DNA of 64,000 bases from Paenibacillus sp. PvR098 (GCF_017833255.1 NZ_JAFIBU010000001.1:2547001-2611000), one strand, 5' to 3'; numbered from the stretch's first letter, positions 14,769-24,350 are shown. Translations and numbers: made by a program. Notes: generated by a model not told the origin, from the letters alone.

Positions 14769-16205
14769 TTAACTTCTAACTAGCAGCACACAGCACTCTA
14801 CGTGCACCGTGTGCGGAAACATATCCACCGGCTGCACTTCCACCGTACGGTACCCTCCATCCTCCAACACGCGTAAGTCGCGTGCTAGCGTCGACGGATT
14901 GCACGACACGTACACCACTCGCTCCGGCTGCATCGCAACGATCGTCTCCAGCAGCGCGGCGTCGCAGCCTTTGCGCGGCGGGTCGACGACGATGACGTCG
15001 GGCGTCACGCCCTGCTGCTTCCACGCGGGGATAACCTCTTCCGCCGCGCCCACCTCAAAGACCGCATTCCGCACGCCGTTCAGCAGCGCATTGCGCCGCG
15101 CATCCTCGATCGCCTCGGGGACGATCTCGACGCCATATACCTTGCCCGCGCGCTGCGCCAGGAAAAGCGAAATCGTGCCGATGCCGCAGTACGCATCGAT
15201 TACGACTTCCTCACCGCTTAGCTGCGCGTACTCCAGTGCTTTCCCGTACAGCACTTCCGTCTGTACCGGGTTGACTTGGTAGAACGAGCGGGCGGAGATG
15301 GCAAAACGTATATCTCCTATAGTATCATAAATCACATCGTTGCCCCATAGCACCTTCGTCACATCACCGAAAATCACGTTTGTCCGATCTACATTCACAT
15401 TCTGACAAATACTGCGAACACCCGGGATCTCTTCGCGGATCAAGCCGACGAGCTCGTCCGCGCGGCTGATATCCTTGCCGTTCGTCACCAGGACGACCAT
15501 GATCTCGCCCGTATTGAAGCCGTAGCGGGCGATAACATGCCGCAGCAGGCCTTTGCCGCTCTCCTCGTCGTAGGGACGGATGCCGAGCTGGCGGGCAATG
15601 CGTTTGACGTTGGCGACCACCGTATCATTGTTCTCGTGCTGAATGAGACAAGCCTCCATGTCGATGATGCGATGGCTTCCTTGGGCGTAGAAGCCTCCGA
15701 CTAGGCCTCCCTCCATGCTGGCTAAGCCGATAGGCACCTGCGCTTTGTTGCGGTAGCGCCACGGGTCGGACATGCCGAGGGTGGGCTTGATCACCACACC
15801 CTCTTCCTGCTCCCCGCCGACCTGCAGCTTGCCGATCCGCGTCAGGTTATCGATGACCAGCTGCCGCTTCCACCGCATCTGCGCCTCGTAGCTCAAATGC
15901 TGGAGCTGGCAGCCGCCGCACTGCTTGTAGATTGGACACGGCGCGTCGATGCGGTCGGGGCTCGCCTCCAGGATCTCAAGCAGCTTGGCGTAGCCGTACT
16001 GCTTCTTAACCTTCAGCACCTTGACCCGAACCTTCTCACCCGGCAGGGCGCCATGAATAAAAAGGGTAAAGCCGTCCACACGGCCTACCCCTTCCCCGTC
16101 GTGCCCGATGCCGACCACGTCGGCGATGTATTCTCCGTTCTTTTCCACCGGCACATCTACAGGAGACTGCTCCCGTTCCAAGCGTTGTGTTCTCTTCCTT
16201 GTCAT
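14769..16205 (-). CDS. rlmD: 23S rRNA (uracil-C5)-methyltransferase RlmD/RlmCD type
   Basis: About 478 residues. An N-terminal TRAM domain ([21 protein letters not shown]...[18 protein letters not shown]) is followed by the iron-sulfur cysteine cluster [14 protein letters not shown], then a Rossmann methyltransferase domain with [25 protein letters not shown] and the catalytic [13 protein letters not shown]. It methylates C5 of uridines such as U1939 (and U747 in Bacillus RlmCD) in 23S rRNA using SAM. I choose ATG 16205, preceded by GAGG, over ATG 16241, which lacks a ribosome site. GC content is clearly higher than in the island. The neighbour dgkB matches the Bacillus yerQ-yefA pair. Confidence 0.93.
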   Translation of the reverse strand: MTRKRTQRLEREQSPVDVPVEKNGEYIADVVGIGHDGEGVGRVDGFTLFIHGALPGEKVRVKVLKVKKQYGYAKLLEILEASPDRIDAPCPIYKQCGGCQLQHLSYEAQMRWKRQLVIDNLTRIGKLQVGGEQEEGVVIKPTLGMSDPWRYRNKAQVPIGLASMEGGLVGGFYAQGSHRIIDMEACLIQHENNDTVVANVKRIARQLGIRPYDEESGKGLLRHVIARYGFNTGEIMVVLVTNGKDISRADELVGLIREEIPGVRSICQNVNVDRTNVIFGDVTKVLWGNDVIYDTIGDIRFAISARSFYQVNPVQTEVLYGKALEYAQLSGEEVVIDAYCGIGTISLFLAQRAGKVYGVEIVPEAIEDARRNALLNGVRNAVFEVGAAEEVIPAWKQQGVTPDVIVVDPPRKGCDAALLETIVAMQPERVVYVSCNPSTLARDLRVLEDGGYRTVEVQPVDMFPHTVHVECCVLLVRS

Positions 16206-16282
16206 GTTCAACCTCACAGATTCGTTTCTTCTATCGTTCATGCCGTAAGCTGCTCTAACCAGCGCTGGCTTCCGCCGAGTGA

Positions 16283-17272
16283 TTAATGTTCTTCCTCTTT
16301 ATGCCCATCTGCTTCAGGCTTTTGCTTCCAAGGTAGCTTAATTTGCAGCGGGTGCGTCTTATAGGTGGACTGGCCCGTCTCGTCCACGAAGATGTGCAGG
16401 TGCTGTGTCAGATTCGTAAACACACACGGCAGTGTGCCGCCAAATTCCCCGTCGAGGTTCATCTGCACATAATCGGGTGACGTGACTTGAATTTGCCGCG
16501 TCTGCAAATAAATGACGTTCGGATCGGCGATATGCTCGCCGCGCAGCGCCAAGGAGACGACGCGGATGAACTCCGCAAGGTTGCACTTGCGCAGGATCAG
16601 CACATCGAACAAGCCATCGTTGAGCGAAGCGTCCGGCGCCAGGCGCTCAAACCCGCCGACCGAGTTGCTGTTGGAGATGAGGAACAGCATCACTTCCTCG
16701 TGCAGCTCGACCTCCGCGGTCTTGATGTACAGCTCGATCGGCCGCAGCCGCGGCAGCTTCTCGAGCCCTTTCATATAATAGGCCAGCTGGCCGATCATTG
16801 TCTTCAGTTTGCTCGGTACTTCGTAGGTCAGCTCCGTCAGGGATCCGCCGCCGGCAATATTGATGAAATATCGCTGGTTCACCTTGCCCACATCGATGAC
16901 GCGCGTGTACTGGCGCAGGATAACATCCACCGCGCCATCCCAGCTGCGCGGAATGTTCAGCGCCCGGGCAAAATCGTTCGTCGTCCCCAGAGGCAATATC
17001 CCGAGCTGAGGCCGGTAGTCCTTCTCCGCCATCCCATTGATGACCTCATACAGCGTGCCGTCCCCGCCTGCCGCGATGATGATATCAAATCCCCGTTTAA
17101 CCGCATCGGCGGCCGCCAGCGTAGCATCGCCTTGTCCCGTTGTCGCATGGGTGCTGGTCTCCAGTCCCCCCCGCTCCAATCGCTGAAGAATCTCTGGAAG
17201 CCGCTTCTTCATTTCCTCACGGCCGGAGGAAGGATTATAGATCAGCCTTGCCCGTTTGGTCTGTCCCGTCAT
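16283..17272 (-). CDS. dgkB: diacylglycerol kinase DgkB
   Basis: A 329-residue lipid kinase of the DAGK catalytic family. It shows the nucleotide-binding [13 protein letters not shown] near residues 69-81, [12 protein letters not shown] near 97, and the C-terminal beta domain with NLDGEF. It phosphorylates diacylglycerol released during lipoteichoic acid synthesis so that it re-enters phospholipid synthesis. It lies upstream of rlmD by 77 bases and 7 bases after the chelatase-like gene. Length is slightly above the Bacillus enzyme (about 300) because of a charged C-terminal tail. Confidence 0.92.
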   Translation of the reverse strand: MTGQTKRARLIYNPSSGREEMKKRLPEILQRLERGGLETSTHATTGQGDATLAAADAVKRGFDIIIAAGGDGTLYEVINGMAEKDYRPQLGILPLGTTNDFARALNIPRSWDGAVDVILRQYTRVIDVGKVNQRYFINIAGGGSLTELTYEVPSKLKTMIGQLAYYMKGLEKLPRLRPIELYIKTAEVELHEEVMLFLISNSNSVGGFERLAPDASLNDGLFDVLILRKCNLAEFIRVVSLALRGEHIADPNVIYLQTRQIQVTSPDYVQMNLDGEFGGTLPCVFTNLTQHLHIFVDETGQSTYKTHPLQIKLPWKQKPEADGHKEEEH

Positions 17273-17279
17273 TTCTCTC

Positions 17280-18089
17280 TCACCTGTTCACTTCAGAATC
17301 AAACCGTGTCATGATTTCCACTGCAATACCATGTATATAAGGCTCTACCTGACGCTCGATCCATCGCGAAATCCCCGGATGCGGCAGCAGCGCTTCCCCG
17401 TTGTATCTGTACTCGTATCCGCTCAAGCGTTCCGGAATGACCTCCCCGGTAAAATAGCCCGCGCTTAGAAAAAGCGGCGCTACAATCACCGTATGCTCAG
17501 GCTTGCGGTCTAGCCACCATTTCATTTTGCGTGAAATTTGGTCCGGGAGCAGCATCGCCACTTCCGCTTCATCGAAACCTCCCAGCGCCTGAAGCCGCAT
17601 CGCCAGCTTCTCCATCCCTCTGCGCCAAAGCAGATGAAACCCTTTCTCGATACTCCCGTGCCCGACAAGCAGCAGAATTTCCTTTTGCGGGTCACGTGAT
17701 AATGCTTTGATTTTAGCATAAATGATATCCGCAATAATCGGATCATCATCGATAGGCGATGTAAAATGGATCCGCGCGCGAATCGCGAACGGCTCCAAGT
17801 CCGTCGGCAGCAGCGGCTTGTCCTTAACCCCGAGCGCATAGCTGATCTCATCGATATGCGTACTGCCGGAGGATACGAACAGCGGAACCACGATAATGTC
17901 CGTAACGCCGAGCGACTCCAGATGCGTGATGCCGTCCTGAATGAGCCGCCCTTCCACGATTTCAAGAAAGGAAGAGTATACCGGTACGCCTTCCGGCACG
18001 CGGACAGCCTCAACCGCTTCATCGACAAGCCGAACCCAGTCCCCGCTCCGGGAACCGTGGCTTATGACTAATATCCCGTATTTTACCAA
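17280..18089 (-). CDS. CbiX/SirB-type sirohydrochlorin chelatase
   Basis: A 269-residue protein of the class II chelatase family. The N-terminal half has GILVISHGSRSGDWVRLVD with the metal-binding His, then VPLFVSSGSTHIDEI. The second half repeats the fold with LLVGHGSIEKGFHLLW and VAPLFLSAGYFTGEVIPERL, so both halves keep a histidine. These enzymes insert cobalt, nickel or iron into sirohydrochlorin or related tetrapyrroles. No other tetrapyrrole gene is in the window, so the metal cannot be assigned. It is followed 7 bases later by dgkB. Confidence 0.85.
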   Translation of the reverse strand: MVKYGILVISHGSRSGDWVRLVDEAVEAVRVPEGVPVYSSFLEIVEGRLIQDGITHLESLGVTDIIVVPLFVSSGSTHIDEISYALGVKDKPLLPTDLEPFAIRARIHFTSPIDDDPIIADIIYAKIKALSRDPQKEILLLVGHGSIEKGFHLLWRRGMEKLAMRLQALGGFDEAEVAMLLPDQISRKMKWWLDRKPEHTVIVAPLFLSAGYFTGEVIPERLSGYEYRYNGEALLPHPGISRWIERQVEPYIHGIAVEIMTRFDSEVNR

Positions 18090-18171
18090 ACCCTATCCCT
18101 CCTTGCCAAAAAGATACGCGCACTCCGCCGTCGCTATGCACGATTACCGATCCATACGCATCTTTCATTAA

Positions 18172-18211
18172 CAAGAAAAATCCTGCTCGGGCCCACCGGG
18201 CGAGAAGGATT
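18172..18211 (-). terminator. intrinsic terminator of yerC
   Basis: Minus strand: AATCCT-t-CTCG ... CGAG-c-AGGATT followed by TTTTCTTG. It ends the yerC transcript before the chelatase gene. Confidence 0.75.
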
Positions 18212-18318
18212 CGTGCGCTCATTCGTTCAACTTGGAGCCTATTCTCCGTACCGATAGTTTAAGCTTTTCCGCTCGTCAACCCAGATGAGTTCGAGATATT
18301 GGAGGGGTCCCCCTCGAA

Positions 18319-18609
18319 TTAACGCCCAAGCCGCTCCAGCGTCATTTTGTAACCGTCATTGCCGTAATTGAGGCATCGCTTCACCCGGGAGATGGTCGCC
18401 GTGCTGGCTCCGGTTTCCGCTTCGATCTGATTATACGTGTTGCCTTTGCGCAGCATTCGCGCTACTTCAAGCCGTTGGGATAGTGATTGAATCTCGTTCA
18501 CCGTACACAAATCGTCAAAAAACACATAGCATTCTTCTATATCCTTAAGTGTCAAAACCGCCTCGAATAGTTGGTCGATCGCTTTATCGTTTAATTTTTT
18601 CAATTGCAT
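18319..18609 (-). CDS. yerC: YerC/YecD family TrpR-like regulator
   Basis: A 96-residue protein of the YerC/YecD family, a TrpR-superfamily DNA-binding protein. The helix-turn-helix is visible in TYNQIEAETGASTATISRVKRCLNYG, preceded by the family block DLCTVNEIQSLSQRLEVARML. ATG 18609 is chosen over TTG 18621, which abuts the AAGGGG site directly. Regulatory target not known; yerC sits near dgkB and rlmD homologues in Bacillus too. Confidence 0.9.
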   Translation of the reverse strand: MQLKKLNDKAIDQLFEAVLTLKDIEECYVFFDDLCTVNEIQSLSQRLEVARMLRKGNTYNQIEAETGASTATISRVKRCLNYGNDGYKMTLERLGR

Positions 18610-18892
18610 TGCTTTATTCAACCCCTTGATGTTCTGCTTCGATTCCTGTGGACTCTTATTTCTTGTATTCGACGTACAGGGAACGATATCCTCCCTTTAG
18701 ATTAGCAAAACGTTACTATTTTTATGCGGTAGTGGACTAAACTGTCGATAGGCAAAAATCATCAGGACCATGACAGGAGTCCAATCCAACCATTCGCCTA
18801 TTACATACAGTATACTAGGAAACCGACGATAGGTAAAAGTCCGGCCAGACGAATTGTGCGACATTACTATGAACAAAGAGGGTTGTGAAGCC

Positions 18893-19414
18893 ATGAGTTA
18901 CCAAAGACAAGTAATTGGAAACCGGGGTATAATCCCCCATATGCATAAGTCGCATCGCCCATCCCATCCCGTACACACGAGAAGCCTTGCGCAGGGCGCC
19001 GGTTATCCCGGCACCTATCCAGATTATACAGGTTACCCTGGGCTAGGCCAAAGCCAGTTTCCCGTTCAGTCACCTATTACCCCAGAGCCCGCCTCTGGAT
19101 CAGGGGGCGGCCTCTCTACATTGTTTGGCGGGGGAGGCAGTAGTGCGGCAAGCACCGGCAGCGGTATTAACATCGGCCAGCTGAAAGGTATTGTGGACCG
19201 TCTTGGCGGCGTAGAAGGGATTGTAGATACCTTCGGCAAAATGCAAAAGATGGTGCAGAGCGTCAATCAGATGGCTCCAATGCTCAAGCTGCTGATGGGC
19301 GCCTTTGGGAAAAAGAAATCAGACGATGCCAGCGAAGGCCTCGTCTCTCCAGGCCGTAGAAGACGGCGCAAGCGCAAAGGCTCCGTACGCGGCCAAAGGC
19401 GTACCCGCAGATAG
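18893..19414 (+). CDS. YqfQ-like protein with basic C-terminus
   Basis: A 173-residue protein. The first 80 residues are low-complexity, rich in Gly, Pro and Tyr (YPGTYPDYTGYPGLGQ), followed by a Gly/Ser linker. A helical segment INIGQLKGIVDRLGGVEGIV...MAPMLKLLMGAFGKKK comes next, then an Arg-rich tail GRRRRRKRKG. The plan resembles the YqfQ/VrrA-like family of Bacillales, a tentative match. ATG 18893 follows AGAGGG at 10 bases. A strong terminator follows directly. Confidence 0.7.
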   Translation: MSYQRQVIGNRGIIPHMHKSHRPSHPVHTRSLAQGAGYPGTYPDYTGYPGLGQSQFPVQSPITPEPASGSGGGLSTLFGGGGSSAASTGSGINIGQLKGIVDRLGGVEGIVDTFGKMQKMVQSVNQMAPMLKLLMGAFGKKKSDDASEGLVSPGRRRRRKRKGSVRGQRRTRR

Positions 19415-19467
19415 AAAAAAGACCGGATGGTTCACCGTGCATGTACACGGCCATCCGGTCTTTTTTC
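19415..19467 (+). terminator. strong intrinsic terminator
   Basis: AAAAAAGACCGGATGG and CCATCCGGTCTTTTTT with an inner CACCGTG/CACGG helix. It begins at the stop codon of the YqfQ-like gene. Confidence 0.9.
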
Positions 19468-19548
19468 TATGACACTCCAACTACTATTTTAACAACAAAG
19501 GAGTGAGGTGGGTAGAATAAAAAAAGGTTAGACAGGAGGTTGGAACCC

Positions 19549-19611
19549 ATGCGGGCAGACCGATTGCATCGAACTGCCTATTGCTTCAAAATCATGAGGC
19601 TATACAAATAA
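19549..19611 (+). CDS. possible 20-residue peptide with a consensus ribosome site
   Basis: ATG at 19549 with AGGAGG upstream (spacing 10) opens 20 codons starting MRADRLHRTAYC and ending MRLYK. It lies opposite the terminator of the gap transcript. The ribosome site is better than chance, but no homologue is known to me. Confidence 0.25.
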   Translation: MRADRLHRTAYCFKIMRLYK

Positions 19612-19656
19612 AAGCCGTCATGCACGCTGGGGGAGAAGTGCTCCCTTCCGGCATGA
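19607..19656 (-). terminator. terminator of the gap-SR1P transcript
   Basis: Minus strand: TCATGC, inner GGGAG/CTCCC helix, GCATGA, then CGGCTTTTATTTG. It lies 17 bases after the SR1P-like stop. Confidence 0.6.
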
Positions 19657-19672
19657 ATAACAGCCCGTAGAA

Positions 19673-19873
19673 TTATATAATTGCAGCTTTCACTGTAGGC
19701 GTAATGGGCTGTGAAGCGGTAGATGATAGCCCCTGGCTTACACAATTGTCGGATTGACATTCACTATAATACACCGTAACTTTACGAGTTTCCTGCGTTC
19801 CTATGATTTGTTGGCAATGCTTACAAAGAATCGTTCCGAGATGCAGTTCGTTTACACTAAAGCTTCTTTCCAC
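19673..19873 (-). CDS. SR1P-like GapA-binding peptide, overlapping gap
   Basis: Up to 66 residues from a GTG at 19873, with AGGAG 11 bases upstream, so it overlaps the last 22 bases of gap in another frame. The core LGTILCKHCQQIIGTQETRKVTVYYSECQ matches the SR1P family, the small peptide encoded by the dual-function RNA SR1 that binds glyceraldehyde-3-phosphate dehydrogenase in Bacillus subtilis. The CxxC (CKHC) and later cysteines are kept. An extra Ser/Thr-rich tail after DNCVSQG makes it longer than the 39-residue Bacillus peptide. Direct coupling to gap fits this role. Confidence 0.8.
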   Translation of the reverse strand: MERSFSVNELHLGTILCKHCQQIIGTQETRKVTVYYSECQSDNCVSQGLSSTASQPITPTVKAAII

Positions 19874-20898
19874 GATTCAACACGCTCCTTATTCATAGAT
19901 TCAGAAACAGTAGAAGCCAAATCCATAACCCGGCTCGCATAGCCCCATTCATTATCGTACCAAGCGAGCACTTTAATTTGATCTGATGCCGTCATGATCG
20001 ATTGCCCGTCGATGACGGCGGACTTATCGCATCCGATGAAATCGGTGGAGACAAGCGGTTCGTCGCTGTATCCCAGAATCGGCCCCATCGGTCCTTCAGC
20101 CGCTTTGATGAAGGCCTGTTGTACCTCATGGATATCAACCGGGCGATTCACTTGTACGGTGAGATCGACGAGCGACACATCCGGTGTCGGGACCCGAACA
20201 GCAATACCGTTGACGAGCGGCGCCAAGTGCGGAAGCACATCGACAAGCGCTTTGCCAACACCCGTACTGGTGGGGATGATCGATTGCGTGCAGGCGCGAG
20301 CCCGACGTAAATCACTATGCGGATTATCCATATGCTTCTGGTCGTTCGTATATGAATGAACCGTCGTCATCCAGCCACTCTTCACCTGAAACGCTGAATC
20401 CAGCACATGCAGTACGGGAGCCACACAGTTGGTCGTGCAGGATGCGGCGGACAGCAGCGTATGTTTCTCGGCATCATACTTATCGTCGTTGACTCCCATA
20501 ACAACCGTCAAGTCCATCCGTTTGCCCGGTGCGGTGATAATGACTTTGCGCGCGCCGGCGTTCAAATGCTTCGTTGCGCCCTCTTTGTCGTTGAACTTGC
20601 CTGTTGCATCTATAGCAATATCTACACCAAGATCTTTCCAAGGAATCGCTTCAGGGTCGCGTTCAGACACGATTCGTATGCGGCGTCCGTTAATGATCAG
20701 TTCGTCGCCTTCCTCACGCACATCCGCTTTCCACGTTCCATGTACAGTGTCGTATTTTAACAGATGAGCAATGGTACCGGCCGGATACGCGGAATTGATC
20801 GCTCTCAGTCCCATCCCGTCTTCACTTCGCTCAAAAGCGCGTCTGATCAATAGCCTGCCGATACGTCCCACCCCACTAACGCCTAACGTCCCTGCCAT
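19852..20898 (-). CDS. gap: glyceraldehyde-3-phosphate dehydrogenase, GapB-like
   Basis: A 348-residue type I GAPDH with catalytic SAASCTTNC near residue 155, HSYTNDQ, and WYDNEWGYASR near the C-terminus. After the second beta strand it has INSAYPAGT, lacking the aspartate that fixes NAD specificity in GapA, as in the NADP-linked gluconeogenic GapB; cofactor use is therefore probably NADP (inference). The glycine motif reads VSGVGRIGR where most family members have INGFGRIGR, an unusual Asn-to-Ser change. The start is preceded by GGAGGG. The 3' end overlaps the SR1P-like gene. Confidence 0.92.
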   Translation of the reverse strand: MAGTLGVSGVGRIGRLLIRRAFERSEDGMGLRAINSAYPAGTIAHLLKYDTVHGTWKADVREEGDELIINGRRIRIVSERDPEAIPWKDLGVDIAIDATGKFNDKEGATKHLNAGARKVIITAPGKRMDLTVVMGVNDDKYDAEKHTLLSAASCTTNCVAPVLHVLDSAFQVKSGWMTTVHSYTNDQKHMDNPHSDLRRARACTQSIIPTSTGVGKALVDVLPHLAPLVNGIAVRVPTPDVSLVDLTVQVNRPVDIHEVQQAFIKAAEGPMGPILGYSDEPLVSTDFIGCDKSAVIDGQSIMTASDQIKVLAWYDNEWGYASRVMDLASTVSESMNKERVESWKEALV

Positions 20899-21130
20899 GC
20901 CATTCCCTCCAGTGCGATTTGTGGTTTTTACTTCCTGTATATAATATATACCATATAATTATATAATACACAATATATAAATTCACCATGACTATATGAC
21001 ACAACGAAATCCTTATAATCGCACACATTGATCAAGAAAAAGAACATACTTTTAGACCAATACTCCATCAGTATGTTTCATTAATCTCTCGTATTCCATA
21101 AGCATCCGCCCGTGTCCTAACAGGGATACA
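20899..21130. other. gap upstream region
   Basis: Very AT-rich block at about 20938-20985, with several overlapping TATATAAT-like strings on both strands, so the gap promoter cannot be fixed by eye. No frame with a ribosome site. Confidence 0.4.
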
Positions 21131-21177
21131 AAGCAAAAAGCCCGTCAGGAACATCCAGTGGATGCTCGCTAACGGGC
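21131..21177 (-). terminator. terminator of the ThuA-like gene
   Basis: Minus strand: GCCCGT ... CATCC-act-GGATG ... ACGGGC followed by TTTTTGC. Two stacked helices. Confidence 0.75.
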
Positions 21178-21270
21178 AAGACTTTATAACGAGTTGATAT
21201 ATGAGGCTTCAATTCCTTATTGAGGGAGATGTAGTACACAACATTTCCCCCGGACTCTCCATTTGGTGTA

Positions 21271-22008
21271 TTATACCTTGCTCTTTTCTTTGATCGTCTC
21301 CAAAGGCTTATGGTTGCCGTATTTTGGATATTCGCGGGTCGTCGGGGCGGCCCACTGCACGCCGTTGCGGATCACGCGGCGCACCTGCTCGTTGTAATAG
21401 GTCGGATACGTTTCGTGACCCGGACGGAAGTAGAAGATTTTGCCTTGGCCGCGGGAGTACGTGCAGCCGCTGCGGAATACTTCGCCGCCTTCGAACCAGC
21501 TCATCAGGATCAGCTCTTCAGGTTGCGGAATATCGAAGTGCTCGCCGTACATTTCCTCTTCCGGCAGCTCAAAATATTCTCCGATGCCTTCCACGATCGG
21601 ATGTCCCGGAGAAACGACCCAAATGCGCTCTTTCTCGCCGGCCTCGCGCCACTTGAGATCGCAGGAGGTGCCCATCAGCTTTTTGAACACCTTCGAGAAA
21701 TGACCCGAGTGCAGTACAATCAGCCCCATACCGTGCAGCACCCGCTGATGGACGCGATCGACAATGGCGTCTTGGACATCGTCGTGCGCTTTGTGTCCCC
21801 ACCAAATGAGGACATCTGTGTGGTTCAGCCTCTCCTCGGTTAAGCCGTGCTCCGGCTCATCCAACGTCGCGAAGGAGATTTCAACATCCGTTCCCAGACC
21901 TTCGCCGATTGCTTTATGAATGCCCTCCGGATAGATGGCGCGTACTTCTTCGTTCTCTAATTCATGACGGAATTCGTTCCAAACGGTAACTTTCAGCTTT
22001 TGACTCAT
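21271..22008 (-). CDS. ThuA-domain protein (trehalose-utilisation type)
   Basis: About 245 residues of the ThuA class I glutamine amidotransferase-like fold: [10 protein letters not shown] at the start, [14 protein letters not shown] near residue 70, [14 protein letters not shown] near 97 and [14 protein letters not shown] near 200. ThuA proteins act in disaccharide catabolism, probably on keto-sugars. ATG 22008 is chosen (GGGGGGGGAC upstream); an earlier in-frame ATG at 22044 has no site. A divergent AraC regulator lies 194 bases away and is the likely controller. Confidence 0.88.
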   Translation of the reverse strand: MSQKLKVTVWNEFRHELENEEVRAIYPEGIHKAIGEGLGTDVEISFATLDEPEHGLTEERLNHTDVLIWWGHKAHDDVQDAIVDRVHQRVLHGMGLIVLHSGHFSKVFKKLMGTSCDLKWREAGEKERIWVVSPGHPIVEGIGEYFELPEEEMYGEHFDIPQPEELILMSWFEGGEVFRSGCTYSRGQGKIFYFRPGHETYPTYYNEQVRRVIRNGVQWAAPTTREYPKYGNHKPLETIKEKSKV

Positions 22009-22202
22009 GGTGGTGTCCCCCCCCCAAAGCTTAGTGTGTTTCATTACTACCTAGTATAGTGATTCAATGGCTCAAAAGATATGCTCAATCTTGTTTCATC
22101 CTTATGCAAAAGTGCCATCATGCCTCGTTTCGTGCTATACTGAATGCTGATGAGGCTTAGAGATATAAGTCCACAGCTATTCAAAAATGGTTTATCCAAT
22201 GT

Positions 22203-23201
22203 ATGGAAAAAGTGAGGTGCGCATTCTGTCCTATGGAAGCTGCCGTCGAACTGAATAGGGAAACAATGAGCAGGGAAGCCATAAATATCGATGCGATTAA
22301 CGAAGAGGTCATATACCAGAACCCTCTGCTGTTCTTAAAAATATGGGAGATTCACGTCGGATCCCCTTTTTTCGGCATACCCGAGACGTGGCCTTGGCAT
22401 TATCATAAAGAGGTCGAGTTTCTTGCCGTGACGGAAGGGCATCTCGGCATTCAAACCAAACACGACTACTACCTCCTCGGTCCTGGAGACGTACTGCTGC
22501 TCGGCTCTTCGCAGCTGCATCGCACGCATAAGAACAGCGCTGAGGAGCTTCGTTATGTCGTATTCCAGGTCGATTTGTCCCAGCACTTCGATCAGAGCAC
22601 GATGCCTTATTTACACTGCTTCTCAGAGCTGACGCAGCCGCTGGGGACGATGAATTATATCTTCCAGGAGAATGAAGCCGCCCGACGGGAGACGTTCTCC
22701 TTCATAACGGACATCTTCGATGAATCGCAGACCCGGCAGCGGGGATACGAAATGGCCATCAGCTCGGCCATCAAGCGGCTGATGCTCTTGATGATGCGCA
22801 GCGACACCCGCGGCATGCTTCGCGGCTCTGATGAAAGCGAGCTGATGCGTCTGCGGCCGGCGCTCGATTACGTTGACCGTCATCTTGGCGAGAAGATCGC
22901 CGTGGAGGATGTTTGCAGCCTGCTGAATCTGAGCTACCATTATTTCATCAAATATTTCAAGAAGGCGATGGGTCTGTCATTCGTCGATTACGTCAACTAC
23001 AAGCGCGTCAAAAAGGCCGAGCGCTTGCTGCTGACCCGCGATCTCAGCATCATGGAGGTTGGCTTCGAGGTCGGCATCCCGAATATGGCACAGTTCTACA
23101 AGCTGTTCAAGCGCCATAACCACTGCTCTCCGAAGGAGTTCAAGCAGCGCATGCGCGGCGGTGCCGGCCTCGGCGGGAGCACAATGCAAGCCCAGACATA
23201 A
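22203..23201 (+). CDS. AraC-family transcriptional regulator
   Basis: Up to 332 residues. An N-terminal cupin-like sugar-binding domain (WPWHYHKEVEFLAVTEG, GPGDVLLLGSSQLHRTH) is followed by a C-terminal double HTH (IAVEDVCSLLNLSYHYFIKYFKKAMG; SIMEVGFEVGIPNMAQFYKLFKRHNHCSPKEF). Starts at 22203, 22233 or 22266 (AGGGAAAC before MSREAINID) are all possible; the last gives the usual domain length. Divergent from the ThuA-like gene, which it probably regulates. Confidence 0.88.
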   Translation: MEKVRCAFCPMEAAVELNRETMSREAINIDAINEEVIYQNPLLFLKIWEIHVGSPFFGIPETWPWHYHKEVEFLAVTEGHLGIQTKHDYYLLGPGDVLLLGSSQLHRTHKNSAEELRYVVFQVDLSQHFDQSTMPYLHCFSELTQPLGTMNYIFQENEAARRETFSFITDIFDESQTRQRGYEMAISSAIKRLMLLMMRSDTRGMLRGSDESELMRLRPALDYVDRHLGEKIAVEDVCSLLNLSYHYFIKYFKKAMGLSFVDYVNYKRVKKAERLLLTRDLSIMEVGFEVGIPNMAQFYKLFKRHNHCSPKEFKQRMRGGAGLGGSTMQAQT

Positions 23202-23214
23202 CCCAGCTGGATAT

Positions 23215-23250
23215 AAAAAAAGATCGGTTCCCAAGGGCCGATCTTTTTTT
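23215..23250 (+). terminator. intrinsic terminator of the AraC-type gene
   Basis: AAAAAAAGATCGG and CCGATCTTTTTTT around a TTCCCAAGGG loop. Symmetric A and T tracts. Confidence 0.88.
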
Positions 23251-23408
23251 ATTGGCTAAAATATCGGGTTTTGTCTCCCAATCAGCTTCGTCACGTTTTG
23301 TATTCGGGACATTTTCTTTTCCAATCGACTACTTTTACATGACGCTCTTTTTCGATTGTTGTATACTAAATTTATCCATATGGGTTTAAGAAACGGAGTG
23401 ACTTCACC

Positions 23409-24089
23409 ATGCTATTATTCACCATAGTTAAATTCCTGCACGTGCTGGCCGGCTTTACGGCGCTGGCTATTTTTTGGGTCCCGATCGTTACTCCCAAAGG
23501 CGGTAAGGCGCACGTCCGGTTCGGCTGGATTTATGTCGGCGCAATGGGAACAGTGGCAGTGAGCGCTTCGTATATGGGGGTTTGGCGCATCGTCTTCGAT
23601 CCGGAGCGGAATACGGAATCGATCTCGTTCGCCTGGTTCTTAATCTTCATCGCCATCCTCAGTGCGGCTACCGCATGGTACGGACTTCGGGTGCTTCGCT
23701 TCAAACGGAGAGCAGATGCCCACCGGCATCCGCTCGAGATTGCGCTCCCCGCCCTTTTGTTATTGTCCGGCATCGGAATCAGCGCATATGGTTTTTATTT
23801 AGGCTTTCCTCTACTTGCTTATTTTCCGATCGTCGGCATCTTCCTCGGTTCGACTCAGCTCGCCTACTGGCTGCGTCGCCCGAAGCAGCGGATGCATTGG
23901 TGGTTTGAGCATATCAGCGGTATGATGGGCTGCTGCATCGCAACCATCACCGCGTTTACCGTCTTCGGGGCGCCGCGTTTGCTGAACCTCAGCTCCGTAT
24001 CTCCGATCGTGTGGTTCGTGCCGACCCTTGTACTCGTACCGGTCATTATCGCCATGAATATTCATTACCGCAAAACATTTGCAAAATAA
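23409..24089 (+). CDS. DUF2306-like membrane protein
   Basis: A 226-residue integral membrane protein with about seven hydrophobic segments. Conserved-looking histidines lie in KFLHVLAGFTAL and the loop GGKAHVRFGWIYVGAM, plus MHWWFEHISGMMG. This histidine pattern fits the DUF2306 family, possibly haem-binding (inference). Single-gene unit between two terminators or promoters. Confidence 0.72.
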   Translation: MLLFTIVKFLHVLAGFTALAIFWVPIVTPKGGKAHVRFGWIYVGAMGTVAVSASYMGVWRIVFDPERNTESISFAWFLIFIAILSAATAWYGLRVLRFKRRADAHRHPLEIALPALLLLSGIGISAYGFYLGFPLLAYFPIVGIFLGSTQLAYWLRRPKQRMHWWFEHISGMMGCCIATITAFTVFGAPRLLNLSSVSPIVWFVPTLVLVPVIIAMNIHYRKTFAK

Positions 24090-24319
24090 GGTTTCAGTGA
24101 TTTTAAAGACCGAAACCGATACGTTCAGATCTTCCGCTGATTGTGCCAGACTTTGAGAGGTAGCCGCCGGCAAACTCCATGGGAATCTATTCAAATAGCA
24201 GAACATAGCTCCAGGTAGCGAAAATGATTTACGTGAAAACGCAAAAATGAGGAGCCACTCCGGATCGTCGGCTGCAAAAGCACGCACGTTTTTTGCGGGG
24301 GGATCGCAATGTTTTTGCG
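24090..24319. other. non-coding stretch before the GAF gene
   Basis: It holds a small dyad GGTTTC...GAAACC just after the DUF2306 stop, without a T tract. I see nothing else supported until the promoter at 24320. Confidence 0.4.
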
Positions 24320-24350
24320 GTTACAAAAAAAACCTAGTATTCTATACTAG
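24320..24350 (+). promoter_or_regulatory. promoter with overlapping palindrome before the GAF gene
   Basis: GTTACA (24320-24325), 17 bases, TATACT (24343-24348). The -10 is embedded in the dyad CTAGTAT-TCT-ATACTAG (24334-24350), a good position for a repressor. Confidence 0.55.

Noticed and set aside
16487-17314. 275-codon plus-strand frame opposite dgkB
   Set aside because: Shadow of a GC-rich gene on the other strand. dgkB has all catalytic motifs, and the antisense frame has none.
20002-20767. several plus-strand frames opposite gap
   Set aside because: gap is clearly the coding strand; no ribosome sites or known domains in the opposite frames.
23531-24287. minus-strand frames opposite the DUF2306 gene
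   Set aside because: They lie opposite an obvious membrane-protein gene and contain no supported start.
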